Shown: piece after piece, positions 19,503 to 28,391 of the stretch | Position numbering within the stretch: position 1 is the stretch's first letter | Layout of the letters: each line of letters opens with the position of its first letter | NCBI GenBank assembly: GCA_015057605.1 | Contig: SVDX01000005.1 | Coordinates: 1-64,000 of the forward strand | From: Lachnospira sp. | GTDB lineage: Bacteria > Bacillota > Clostridia > Lachnospirales > Lachnospiraceae | Direction of reading: 5' to 3' | Length of the DNA stretch: 64,000 nucleotides | Translations under genes and position numbers: made by a program | The notes under the pieces: model-generated | What the model was told of the DNA's origin: nothing | The model's database searches: none | Seen by the model: only the letters and a program-made list of their open reading frames with translations

Positions 19503-19999
19503 ATGGATAAAGACATTACTATATATATATATATATGGGAGAAGAAAGATTGTTGCTAATTCCATCTATAGTACATTTTTACCATTATCATATAGAAGCG
19601 TATTATTTTGAAAATATAAAAGAATTAGATGATTGCAAAGAGATAAGCGAAGCTATTCAAAGATGTATACAATACATAATAGATACGCCACCATCAAAAG
19701 CAACTCCAAAAGAAAGAAAGGAAAATGCAGCGTGGGTAAAAAATACAAAATATAAAAGTTGGAAGTCATTTTGGAAGAATAACAATATGATGTTTTTCGA
19801 TAAAAATAAAGATGGAACATATTTACTTTCTGCCAGAAAAAAGACTGTTGATGGAGGCAGAGGAGAATACAACGACATTTATAAAGATGTCATACTCCCA
19901 TCAACAACAAGCTACGAAGATATAGCAAAAAAAGTAGTAGAAATGCTAAAGGAAGTAGAGGAATATTATTCAGATAAGAGCAATATTCCAGTGTATTAA
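19503..19999 (+). pseudogene. putative immunity protein, cassette 3, frameshifted at an AT repeat
   Basis: The proper start is ATG 19503 (MDKDIT), behind GGAGAATAAA. Reading breaks in the dinucleotide tract (AT)8 at 19521-19536: with one AT less, the protein would read MDKDITIYIYMGEERLLLIP, exactly parallel to the other two copies. Downstream of the tract the frame is open from an internal ATG (19535) for 154 residues and keeps the conserved end. That internal ATG has no ribosome site. Either this copy is dead, or AT-tract slippage switches it on and off. Confidence 0.75.
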
Positions 20000-20012
20000 A
20001 ATTGATATCAAG

Positions 20013-20049
20013 TTGCAGTTAAGATAAGAAGCTTGACTGCAATTTTTTT
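20013..20049 (+). terminator. terminator closing the toxin locus
   Basis: An 11-bp stem TTGCAGTTAAG/CTTGACTGCAA (one G-T pair) is followed by seven T. It is the strongest of the related hairpins. Confidence 0.75.
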
Positions 20050-20065
20050 GCTCCAAATCCACCTT

Positions 20066-20140
20066 AAAGAAATCTTAAGAAATTCACAAAGAAATCTTAA
20101 GGTGTGCATACTTGAATCTTAAAATTTACTTCAATACAAT
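20066..20140 (+). promoter_or_regulatory. three-repeat operator and promoter of the binding-protein/ABC operon
   Basis: The 14-base sequence AAAGAAATCTTAAG occurs at 20066-20079 and 20088-20101. A third copy of its core, AATCTTAA, is at 20115-20122, so the core recurs at an exact 22-base period (20071, 20093, 20115). The third copy overlaps the -35 box TTGAAT (20112-20117), which is 17 bases from the -10 box TACAAT (20135-20140). Tandem sites in helical phase ending at the -35 are typical of activation by OmpR/PhoB-family response regulators. The regulator is not in this window. Confidence 0.65.
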
Positions 20141-20182
20141 CAAGATGTAACGGTTAACACAATATGTAATGGAGGAATTTTT

Positions 20183-21679
20183 ATGAAAAGATTAATTAGT
20201 ATTTTATTGTGTGTAGTAATGATTATTTCTGTGCTTGGCTGTACCAAGAGCAATCAGGCAGTAAGCAATGACGGAGCAAGTGAGGAAGGAACTTCAACTA
20301 ATATCGTTGAAGTAATTAAAAAGCCTGAAAGTATCAATATTTTATGGAATACAGCAATATCACTTAGCACAAAGGAAGAAAAGGCAGATTTTGCTAAGGC
20401 ATTATCAGATGAACTTGGAATGGATGTTAAGTTTACTGAGTATGATAGAGAGGTTTCAGCTGATTATTATGAGAATTATTATAGTGTGTTAGGTACAGCA
20501 TTTGCTAATAATGAGGCGCCAGATGTGGTTATTATTGATTCAAAGCATTATGCAGAGTATGCGGCAGCGGGATATTTATGGGATATGACAAATGCATTTG
20601 AGAAATCTGAGTTAAAAGCTTCAGGAAGAATTACTGCAGTTGGTGAGAAGGTCATTGCAAATAATTATATCGATGGAAAATTATATGGCATGCAATATCA
20701 AAGAGGTAATGGCTGTATCACATATGTAAGAACAAAGTGGTTAGAGGAATGTGGCTTATCAGCACCTACTAACTTTGAAGAGTACTACAATATGTTAGTT
20801 ACATTTAAGAATAAATATAATGTGGCGCCGCTTACAGCACCAGGATTTATTTCACTAGATGCACCTTATACTAACTATCTTCCAGAATTTTATCAGGATG
20901 CATATCCAGCATTTTATAAAAATGCAGAAGGTAAATGGGTAGATGGATTTAGCGAAGAAGCGATGGAGCAAGCAATTGCAAGAATCAAAAAGGGTTATGA
21001 AGCAGGGCTTTTCGATGTGGACACTGGTACTAATACAACAGTTGATTGTAGAGAAGGACTTATAAATGAGGAACATGGTGTATTTACATATTGGGCAGGA
21101 ACTTGGTCTGTAAGACTTTCTGAAAAATTGATAGAAGGTAATGTTACTGATTCAAGATTTACAATGGTAAAGGCTATTGAGGAAGTAAATGGATATGTTG
21201 AAAAAGACGGCTATGTATTTGCAATTTCAGCTAATGCTGATAATCCGGAGGGTATTTTTGAATATTTTATAGAGCAGATATTTGATGGAGATAAGGTACA
21301 AACTCTTTGGACATATGGTAAAGAAGGTAAGCAATGGAGCATGGCGGAAGGACAATTCCAATATTTAAAGGATAGTATGGGCTTTTTGTATGACACTATA
21401 CTTATAGATGATGCACTTAGCATTGTGAATTTTGTAAATGGCACAAAGGCACCAATACCTCAGGTAGAAAAGGATGCATTAAAGCTCTTAGAAGACGATG
21501 CTTGCTATGAAAGAGATAGACTTGTAGGCGTAGAAAAAGAAGCTGAGATTATGGCATACAAAGCAACGCTTATAGATTTAGTTGTAACTGGAGAAATGAC
21601 TTATGAAAAAGCAATAGAGGATTACACAAAGGCATACGGAGCTTATGTTAAAGAAGTTTTAGAAAAAGCAAATAAATAG
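20183..21679 (+). CDS. extracellular solute-binding lipoprotein (family 1-like)
   Basis: This is a 498-residue lipoprotein: signal peptide, then lipobox VLGC with the lipidated Cys at residue 20. The body has the two-lobe fold of carbohydrate-type binding proteins (LGMDVKFTEYDREVSADYYENYYS, APDVVIIDSKHYAEYAAAGYLWDM, YGMQYQRGNG, FTYWAGTWSVR). It is followed after 11 bases by an ABC ATPase and an FtsX-type permease, not by the usual sugar permeases. It could therefore be a ligand-sensing part of an exporter-like complex, for example against an antimicrobial compound. That role is inferred only from the neighbours. Confidence 0.85.
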   Translation: MKRLISILLCVVMIISVLGCTKSNQAVSNDGASEEGTSTNIVEVIKKPESINILWNTAISLSTKEEKADFAKALSDELGMDVKFTEYDREVSADYYENYYSVLGTAFANNEAPDVVIIDSKHYAEYAAAGYLWDMTNAFEKSELKASGRITAVGEKVIANNYIDGKLYGMQYQRGNGCITYVRTKWLEECGLSAPTNFEEYYNMLVTFKNKYNVAPLTAPGFISLDAPYTNYLPEFYQDAYPAFYKNAEGKWVDGFSEEAMEQAIARIKKGYEAGLFDVDTGTNTTVDCREGLINEEHGVFTYWAGTWSVRLSEKLIEGNVTDSRFTMVKAIEEVNGYVEKDGYVFAISANADNPEGIFEYFIEQIFDGDKVQTLWTYGKEGKQWSMAEGQFQYLKDSMGFLYDTILIDDALSIVNFVNGTKAPIPQVEKDALKLLEDDACYERDRLVGVEKEAEIMAYKATLIDLVVTGEMTYEKAIEDYTKAYGAYVKEVLEKANK

Positions 21680-21690
21680 GAGAAAAGCGT

Positions 21691-22356
21691 ATGGAAATAT
21701 TAGAAGCAAAAGATATATCAAGAACTTATGTTAATGGTAAGGTTGAAACGAGGGCACTTAAACAATGCGATGTTACCATTAAAAAGGGTGAATTTGTAGC
21801 TATTATAGGAAAAAGTGGTTCTGGTAAGTCAACATTACTTAGAATATTAGCAGGAATGGACAAGCCAGATTCAGGCGAAGTTATGATTGATGGTGAAAAC
21901 ATCAATAAATTTAAGGATAGGCAGTTAGCAAAATTTAGACGTAATAAAATCGGCTATGTATATCAGGACTATTCACTATTACCAGAATTTACAGCCTACG
22001 AAAATATAGTTATGGCAACGCTTTTAGATGGCAAAAAGCCGGATAAAGAAAGAGTTTATGCAATTCTTAATGATTTAGAGATAGATCATTGTAAAAACAA
22101 ATACCCTCATCAGATGTCTGGTGGCGAGCAGCAAAGAGTGGCAATAGCAAGAGCGCTTTATACGGAGCCTGCTATTATATTTGCTGACGAGCCTACCGGC
22201 AATCTGGACGTGGCAAGTGCCAAGGGAGTTGCTAAGATACTTACAATGGCATCAGAAAAATACAATCAGACAATAGTAATGGTAACGCACGATAAACAAA
22301 TGTCTGAATATGCGGACCGCATAATTAGCATAGTGGATGGAGTGATTAGTGAATGA
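21691..22356 (+). CDS. ABC transporter ATPase (MacB/LolD-like)
   Basis: This 221-residue ATPase has a Walker A motif (GKSGSGKST), Q loop (YVYQDYSLLPEF), signature (MSGGEQQRVAIARAL), Walker B (IIFADEPTGNLD) and switch His (MVTHD). The closeness to LolD/FtsE/BceA-type sequences and the directly overlapping FtsX-type permease indicate a mechanotransmission or export system. Its stop overlaps the permease start by 4 bases. Confidence 0.93.
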   Translation: MEILEAKDISRTYVNGKVETRALKQCDVTIKKGEFVAIIGKSGSGKSTLLRILAGMDKPDSGEVMIDGENINKFKDRQLAKFRRNKIGYVYQDYSLLPEFTAYENIVMATLLDGKKPDKERVYAILNDLEIDHCKNKYPHQMSGGEQQRVAIARALYTEPAIIFADEPTGNLDVASAKGVAKILTMASEKYNQTIVMVTHDKQMSEYADRIISIVDGVISE

Positions 22357-25001
22357 ATTTTAGAATAGCAGTATTGATGATAAAAGGCTTTTTTAGACGC
22401 TATAAAAAGGTTGCTAACACTTGCTTTATAATATTTCTTGTAATGCTCTTTGTTACAGCCACAGCTATCTTTAGAGATAATATGTATAATATGCAAAATG
22501 CGCTTAACAAGGAAAAATTTGGTGCATGGTATATACTTGAAATGACATTTGATGAGCCAGACAAAGACCTTTTAGAAGAGCCTATGTTAAAGGAGCCTGT
22601 AAAAGCTGGTTATAGCTTTGAAATATATGAATCAACTGGAAAATATGCATTTGGACGATTGGGTTATATGTCAGAAAGCTTTGTTGAGTTGGGAAAACTA
22701 AAGCTTAAGGATGGTCATTGGCCTAAATCGGATAACGAAATAGTTTTAGAATACTCTGCACTTAAGGAAATTGGGCATGAAGGCGGTGTAGGGAGCACAA
22801 TAACCATAGGTTATTATGAAGAGTACTCAATAAATGAAGAAGATATGATATATAAGACATTTACTCTGTGTGGTATTATTGAGGATTTCTCAACACTTTG
22901 GGTAAAGGGCGATGAAATACCAAGAGCGGTTGTAAGTAAGTCGGCTTATGATGCACTTAAATATAAAGCTAAGGTAGATATATATGCTTATGACATTAAA
23001 GAACAGTTAGAACCTAAGGAAAGTGAAGAATTTTATCAAAGCTTAAGAACCAAAGCTAGTAACATAAGATACAACAGCAGTGTATATGATTACAAGCTTT
23101 GGGGTTCGGAATTCGTTTATAACTACATGTACATAGCGGTTATGTGTATAGGTATAGCAGTGCTTATATACAAGGTTACGGATTATCGTAATACCCGTAA
23201 GGATTTTAATGATAAAATGAAAAAATTAGGTGCATCAAGATGGCAGCTTAGAGCAGTGCAAAATTTTGAATATGCATTTATGATATTGCTATTTGGTATA
23301 TTAGGCATATTTGCATCAATTCTAATTGGAAATGTAGTTGCTGATAGTTTTGAAAAAAAGCTTAATGTAAGCTTTTATGCAGTAAGTAAGGATGTGTATA
23401 TAAGAAGCTTTATTGGAATTCTTTGTGGATTATTATCCGGATATTTGGCGGACATTGTGACATTTTTTAGAAATTTACTTCCAAAGCGTAAGAAGAAGGT
23501 TCGTCTTTACGTCAGTGAGGATGAACAAAAAATGGAGAAACGAAGAATTGATGAAAAAGGCACAATAGCAAAAGTACAAAAGCGATTCTCAAAAACAGAG
23601 GGTCTACTTCCAAGGCTTGGTATTAGAATATTTGGGCTATGCGTTACATTTATAATAATAGGCTGTGCAATAAATATATATTCATCATATAAAGCACTTA
23701 GAGAAAATGAAAGTAGCTATGATATGGCAGGAGCTATAAAGGGTGATTATGATGGTCAGTACGGTATTCCATTTGTAAGTCAAGGATTTGATGATACATT
23801 TAGCGAAGACTTTTTTGAAAGATTATATGCTTCAAGAATAGATACTCCAAGCTTGGAAGAATTCCTAGCAATGCCAGACGTGGATTATGATTATAACATA
23901 AAAGGATGGTCAATGGGATATAGTACTGTAAATGTTAGAATGGGGTCAAATTCTCTTTGCGAAGGTATCAGTCCAGATATAAAACAAAGGATTGAGACTA
24001 CAGCTGGAGTGTCTAGCGTTAGATGGTGGTTATGGGAGACCAAAAGAAGCATAAGCTGGGATGGTTTTAGCTTTATAGAATCTGGGCTATATGATATGCC
24101 ATATGATGAAAGAGGTGCTTCAAATAACGCAAAATATATTTTCGGAACAAGATATGAGGAACCTAATGAAAAGCTATATAAAAGATTTGAAAAATATATT
24201 CCTAATGAATATAAGAATTATGAAGAATATAAAGCTGGCAGACAGGTAATTGTATTTGTTGAAAAAAATCCAATAACTAATGCATATGATGAAAGCATAA
24301 CTCATGGTGAAACTCTGGAATACATCACATATTATTGGAATGGAGGATTAAAGGAAGAGTTTTATAATTCAGATTTAAAAAAATACAACTATGAAAGCAT
24401 ACTTGTTCCAGTTGCCAAGCCGGTTGTGGCAGCAGTAATATATCTTAATGACGAAAATAGAAAAGAGTTTGAGGATATATTAGAAGAGGGCTGTTATTAC
24501 ACAATGATTGCCTCTATAAATATGGCTGAGAATATAAGAGTTGCAGAAAACAAGCATTATAACAAATACAGAGGAGAAACGGAAAATAAGCTTCCCGGAT
24601 TAAACTACACACATTTTCAAGTGACCTTTGATGATAGTGCAGTAGTCCTTGCAACAGAAAATGTATTAAAGGCATACTGCGGTGTTAATGATATAGCAAC
24701 GGAAAGCTTTTATGCAAAGAAAAATATGCTACAAACTCAGTTAATAACGGCGGTAATGCAAAATGGAGCAACAATTTTACTTGCAGTTGCAGTAAATATA
24801 ATCGTAGCACTTATGCTTGTAGAAAACAGATTTTTAAATCGTAAAAAGCAATTTGAAGTATTTGTTAAAATCGGTATGTCAAAGAGTCAGATATGTAAAA
24901 TGTCTACAATAGAGGCATTGAAAGAAAACCTATTTAGCCCAATTACAGCGATACCAGTAACTTTGATACAGTATGTTGCTTGGCGTTGGCGCGTAAGGTA
25001 A
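22353..25001 (+). CDS. FtsX-type ABC permease, C-terminus disrupted
   Basis: This 882-residue permease has an N-terminal helix (about 18-38), an extracytoplasmic domain, a membrane block near 262-382, another large outer domain (~430-810) and a last FtsX block starting about residue 813 (LITAVMQNGATILLAVAVNIIVALMLVE). FtsX blocks normally have three helices, but here the frame stops soon after the cytoplasmic loop (MSKSQICKMSTIEALKENLF). The +1 frame stays open for 35 further codons past the stop (ARKVSDRTFILYRFDI...EVEQHKKRKVTS). A 62-base copy of the coding region around SKSQICKMSTIEAL recurs at 30666. The 3' end has thus been damaged by frameshift or recombination, and function is uncertain. 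Confidence 0.8.
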   Translation: MNFRIAVLMIKGFFRRYKKVANTCFIIFLVMLFVTATAIFRDNMYNMQNALNKEKFGAWYILEMTFDEPDKDLLEEPMLKEPVKAGYSFEIYESTGKYAFGRLGYMSESFVELGKLKLKDGHWPKSDNEIVLEYSALKEIGHEGGVGSTITIGYYEEYSINEEDMIYKTFTLCGIIEDFSTLWVKGDEIPRAVVSKSAYDALKYKAKVDIYAYDIKEQLEPKESEEFYQSLRTKASNIRYNSSVYDYKLWGSEFVYNYMYIAVMCIGIAVLIYKVTDYRNTRKDFNDKMKKLGASRWQLRAVQNFEYAFMILLFGILGIFASILIGNVVADSFEKKLNVSFYAVSKDVYIRSFIGILCGLLSGYLADIVTFFRNLLPKRKKKVRLYVSEDEQKMEKRRIDEKGTIAKVQKRFSKTEGLLPRLGIRIFGLCVTFIIIGCAINIYSSYKALRENESSYDMAGAIKGDYDGQYGIPFVSQGFDDTFSEDFFERLYASRIDTPSLEEFLAMPDVDYDYNIKGWSMGYSTVNVRMGSNSLCEGISPDIKQRIETTAGVSSVRWWLWETKRSISWDGFSFIESGLYDMPYDERGASNNAKYIFGTRYEEPNEKLYKRFEKYIPNEYKNYEEYKAGRQVIVFVEKNPITNAYDESITHGETLEYITYYWNGGLKEEFYNSDLKKYNYESILVPVAKPVVAAVIYLNDENRKEFEDILEEGCYYTMIASINMAENIRVAENKHYNKYRGETENKLPGLNYTHFQVTFDDSAVVLATENVLKAYCGVNDIATESFYAKKNMLQTQLITAVMQNGATILLAVAVNIIVALMLVENRFLNRKKQFEVFVKIGMSKSQICKMSTIEALKENLFSPITAIPVTLIQYVAWRWRVR

Positions 25002-25073
25002 GCGACCGTACTTTCATTTTATATAGATTTGATATTGTACAGTTACGAAGCTGGTTTGAAGTAGAGCAACATA

Positions 25074-25137
25074 AAAAAAGAAAAGTTACCTCATAAAGAA
25101 GTGAAAACGTTTTTTATATGAGGTGCTTTTCTTTTTG
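25074..25137 (+). terminator. terminator after the permease
   Basis: Interrupted stem: AAAGAAAAG and ACCTCATA pair with TATGAGGT and CTTTTCTTT, followed by T residues. A hairpin of similar build, but different sequence, stands before the related promoter at 30.8 kb. Confidence 0.6.
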
Positions 25138-25230
25138 TCAAGCAAAATTTTTGAAAAAATCTTACCGTTCATGTCGTATTTCGACCGTTCATGCAAAAAG
25201 TATTGAAATTTTTAAGGGAAATGGTATAAA
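25134..25230 (+). promoter_or_regulatory. LytTR-like operator and promoter, copy 1
   Basis: This 97-base block recurs without gaps at 30801-30897. It holds a direct repeat ACCGTTCATG (25164-25173 and 25184-25193, period 20), which fits the LytTR half-site pattern (W/M/M-GTT-N-R-K). Ten bases on comes a promoter: -35 TTGAAA (25203-25208), 16-base spacer ending in TGG, -10 TATAAA (25225-25230). It drives the secreted protein starting at 25303. The spacing of known LytTR sites is about 21-22 bases, so the family assignment is tentative. Confidence 0.6.
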
Positions 25231-25302
25231 GAAATTAGAACTTGCCTTAACAAGTTTTTGGTAGCTTAAAATATAATCAATTATTAAAGGGAGGAATTAC
25301 AC

Positions 25303-28300
25303 ATGACAAACAGCAAAAAGACACAAAGGTTAGTAGCTCTTTTATTAGTTCTATCACTTTTGATACCACTAATAAACTACTACAAGCAATCAGTAAAGGC
25401 AGATAGTACTAAAACTACTACGACTACCACATCAAGCACAATAGGGGAAATAAGTGCCACAGATGAGGTAGAATTAGTAGAAGACTTTACAAACTCACCA
25501 GTTTTAAAGTACGTGAATGCAGAAAGCTTTGTTAAAAACAATCACGTAAAGAGGATTAAGGATGAGGAAGAGTTAAACACTTATATGTTCAAAAATGCAG
25601 ACGGAACAAAAACGATGTACATGATGTACGAAAATGTAAAGTACATAGATAAGTTTGGTAACATAAAAGATAAAGATATCAGCCTAAAACTAGATAATGA
25701 TACATATAAAGTAACCGATAATAACGTAGCATTATCAATACCAAAGGCTCCTCAAAACGGCATAGAAGTTAATTATGATAACAATATAGTAAAGATAACA
25801 CCAAGTGGGAATGCGTCGGAAAGTAAGATAGTAACCACAATGGAGAATAATGCTGTAACCTACAAAAACTATTACGGTGAAGGAATAGATTTAAGATACA
25901 CCCCATTGCTATCAGGTGTAAAAGAAGATATAATACTAAGTGAGTACACTGGGCAAGAATACAAATTTACCTTAGAAACTAACGGACTTAACATATATGA
26001 AAAAGAGGGGAGATATTACCTTGCAAAAGATGAAAAAGCAGAGAGTATATATGACATAGGCGAAGTACTTGTATATGATGCAGTAGGAAGACCAACTACT
26101 GGAACTATGTCGATAACAACAAAAGAAGCAGGTAAAACCTATGAAATAAGCATATCGGTAAGCGATGAATACTTAAAGGATGCTACAACAGTATATCCTG
26201 TAACAATAGACCCAACTGTAACAGTAACACATACTGTAAGTGGAGAAGGAGCAATAGAAGATGCACCTATATTCTCAGGATTAATAACAGCTAATTGTGG
26301 CAATTATACATACCTTTCACCAGGATATGTAGATTCTACCTATAAGATTGGTAGAGTATTAGTACGAACACCTGGACTTTATAACTCTACTGCATATCAG
26401 AATGCAACGGTGGATGATATAGTATCAGCGAAGTTTTGTTGTAAAGATGGTTCAGGAAATGCCGCAAGCTATGTAAATTTATACCCAATAACAGAATATA
26501 CTGGATGGCAAGAAAATGGAGTTACATGGAATACAGGTTATAATGCACATACAACGGCGTTGAACTGTGGTGCAACAGTATCATTTGGAACTGTAACAGA
26601 GTTTGATATAACATATTTAGTACATTATTGGAAGAGTAATACTTATAACGCGTATGACGGATTTATGCTTGTAAACTCGAATGAAACAAGCGCAGCATAC
26701 AGAAAAGCAATCTTTTCATCAGAATACGGAGTTACAACAGATAGACCATATATAATGATAACATATCAATCGGTATTAGACATAAGTTCAAGTCGATGTA
26801 TGGTAGCAGTAGGTGGAAGTCATCAATTAGATTGTAGAACTACAGTTTTGGATGGCGGATTAACATGGAGTAGTAGTAACACAAACATTGCCACAGTAGA
26901 TGGTAGTGGAATTGTAAGAGGTATTTCAGAAGGAACAGTGAGAATAACGGCTACATACACATATACACTAAATGGAGAGACATATACATATACAGATTAT
27001 GTAGACATAAAAGTAGTTGATCCAACAGGCGTAGAAGTAGAAGAAGAATATTATATATTTAATAAGCTATCAGAACGAATGCTTACGGTTGAGGCAACTA
27101 GTTATAGTGAACCGTCAACGACAAATTTTGCAGATGTAGTAACACGAACAAATGATGATGATACAAAAGGAAATTGGATAAATGCATGTGCGTGGAAACT
27201 TGTAGCTGAAGGTAGTGGGCTGTATTCAATAAGAAATGTTTATGCAAGTTCGAGAAATTCGGTGGATATGTGTTTAGATGTGTCGACAAGGGCATTAGAT
27301 ATATATCAATATAATGGTGGTAACTATTTAAAGTTTAATATTATCAGATGCAATGAAGGTGGAATTATAAATCTTAGTATGTTGTTGCAAGATATTAATA
27401 CACAAGAGATAGGAATACAAGAACCCACAGAATTGGCAAACTACAAAAAGGGATTATATTTAATAAGCTATAATAATATGTATCTTACATCAGATGCTAA
27501 TGGAAATGTGAGTATGACAGATGCGATAACAGATGGTTCATACTGGTCATTTTCAGTAGCAGGGGATAAGAATGTGAAGATTGATTATACGAAAACAAAC
27601 TATAATATAGATACAAGTGGTGTGTTAAGCCATATTATGGCTACTCCAGAAGATGACCCAGAAGATGGACCATCATATTATTATGAGATATTTGGAGAAA
27701 ATATTATATTTGATAGTGAAATACAAAATAATGGAGTTGCATATAGAAACTCTAATGCAACAGAAATAGTAAATCACCTAAAAGAAGCTAATTTTTATAT
27801 GTATAGAGGTCATGGAGTTAAAGGCGGGTTGTTGAATATAGTTGATGATACTACGATTAGAAAAGGGAAAACGATATCATTTTTGTTGGCGCACAGGAAT
27901 ATGCAAAACTTAAGTGTTAGCATAGATGATATGGAAAATAGCAATATACAAAACGATGGAGGCAAAATATATTTTAGTAGTACAGCAGCCAATAATGTAT
28001 ATATTAATGACCTTACGGATAAGAATGCTTTTGCTAATGCAAATATAGTATTGATTATAGGTTGCTCAACAGGTGTCAGCTATGAACATAATCATGATGC
28101 TAATGATAGCACAGCAAATATGAATTACAATTTATTAGAAGAAATATATAAAAAGGGTGCAAGTCTAGTAATTGGAACAACTGCAAGAATGGAAACAGAT
28201 GAAAGTGATAAGTTCGCAAAGGCTTTTTTTGAAAAGCTATCATCACAAACACAAAGAAATATGCCGATAAAAGAATGTTTAAGAGAAACGATAAGACAGA

Positions 28301-28389
28301 TTAATGCTGAAACTAAGTGGACATATTTGAGCAATCGATTTGTTATAATCGGCGATATAAATCAATGTTTTGAATGTGGAGAGGATTAA
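25303..28389 (+). CDS. secreted multidomain protein ending in a CHAT/caspase-like protease domain
   Basis: This 1028-residue protein has a signal peptide (residues ~1-34, ending SVKA) and an N-terminal region like that of Rhs/WapA-type carriers. A DNRLRE domain follows (about 306-487), then an Ig-like Big2 domain (~497-572) and a probable ricin-like trefoil (~581-760). The C-terminal ~235 residues look like a CHAT/caspase-fold peptidase: His837 in MYRGHGVKGG, Cys921 in LIIGCSTG, then KGASLVIGTTARMETDES. This tip is where polymorphic effectors keep their toxin. The gene has the LytTR-like promoter and is followed after 2 bases by an LRR membrane protein, the likely partner or immunity gene. 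The protease assignment rests on motifs only. Confidence 0.75.
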   Translation: MTNSKKTQRLVALLLVLSLLIPLINYYKQSVKADSTKTTTTTTSSTIGEISATDEVELVEDFTNSPVLKYVNAESFVKNNHVKRIKDEEELNTYMFKNADGTKTMYMMYENVKYIDKFGNIKDKDISLKLDNDTYKVTDNNVALSIPKAPQNGIEVNYDNNIVKITPSGNASESKIVTTMENNAVTYKNYYGEGIDLRYTPLLSGVKEDIILSEYTGQEYKFTLETNGLNIYEKEGRYYLAKDEKAESIYDIGEVLVYDAVGRPTTGTMSITTKEAGKTYEISISVSDEYLKDATTVYPVTIDPTVTVTHTVSGEGAIEDAPIFSGLITANCGNYTYLSPGYVDSTYKIGRVLVRTPGLYNSTAYQNATVDDIVSAKFCCKDGSGNAASYVNLYPITEYTGWQENGVTWNTGYNAHTTALNCGATVSFGTVTEFDITYLVHYWKSNTYNAYDGFMLVNSNETSAAYRKAIFSSEYGVTTDRPYIMITYQSVLDISSSRCMVAVGGSHQLDCRTTVLDGGLTWSSSNTNIATVDGSGIVRGISEGTVRITATYTYTLNGETYTYTDYVDIKVVDPTGVEVEEEYYIFNKLSERMLTVEATSYSEPSTTNFADVVTRTNDDDTKGNWINACAWKLVAEGSGLYSIRNVYASSRNSVDMCLDVSTRALDIYQYNGGNYLKFNIIRCNEGGIINLSMLLQDINTQEIGIQEPTELANYKKGLYLISYNNMYLTSDANGNVSMTDAITDGSYWSFSVAGDKNVKIDYTKTNYNIDTSGVLSHIMATPEDDPEDGPSYYYEIFGENIIFDSEIQNNGVAYRNSNATEIVNHLKEANFYMYRGHGVKGGLLNIVDDTTIRKGKTISFLLAHRNMQNLSVSIDDMENSNIQNDGGKIYFSSTAANNVYINDLTDKNAFANANIVLIIGCSTGVSYEHNHDANDSTANMNYNLLEEIYKKGASLVIGTTARMETDESDKFAKAFFEKLSSQTQRNMPIKECLRETIRQINAETKWTYLSNRFVIIGDINQCFECGED

Positions 28390-28391
28390 TT

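Noticed and set aside
19535..19999. Third immunity protein as an intact gene from the internal ATG
   Set aside because: The ATG lies in the AT tract with no ribosome site, while the better start upstream is out of frame by one AT; called frameshifted instead.
18110..20049. Repeated TTGCAG/CTGCAA hairpins considered as integron or transposon ends
   Set aside because: They sit after stop codons, are followed by T runs to varying degree and behave as terminators; no integrase or transposase is nearby.
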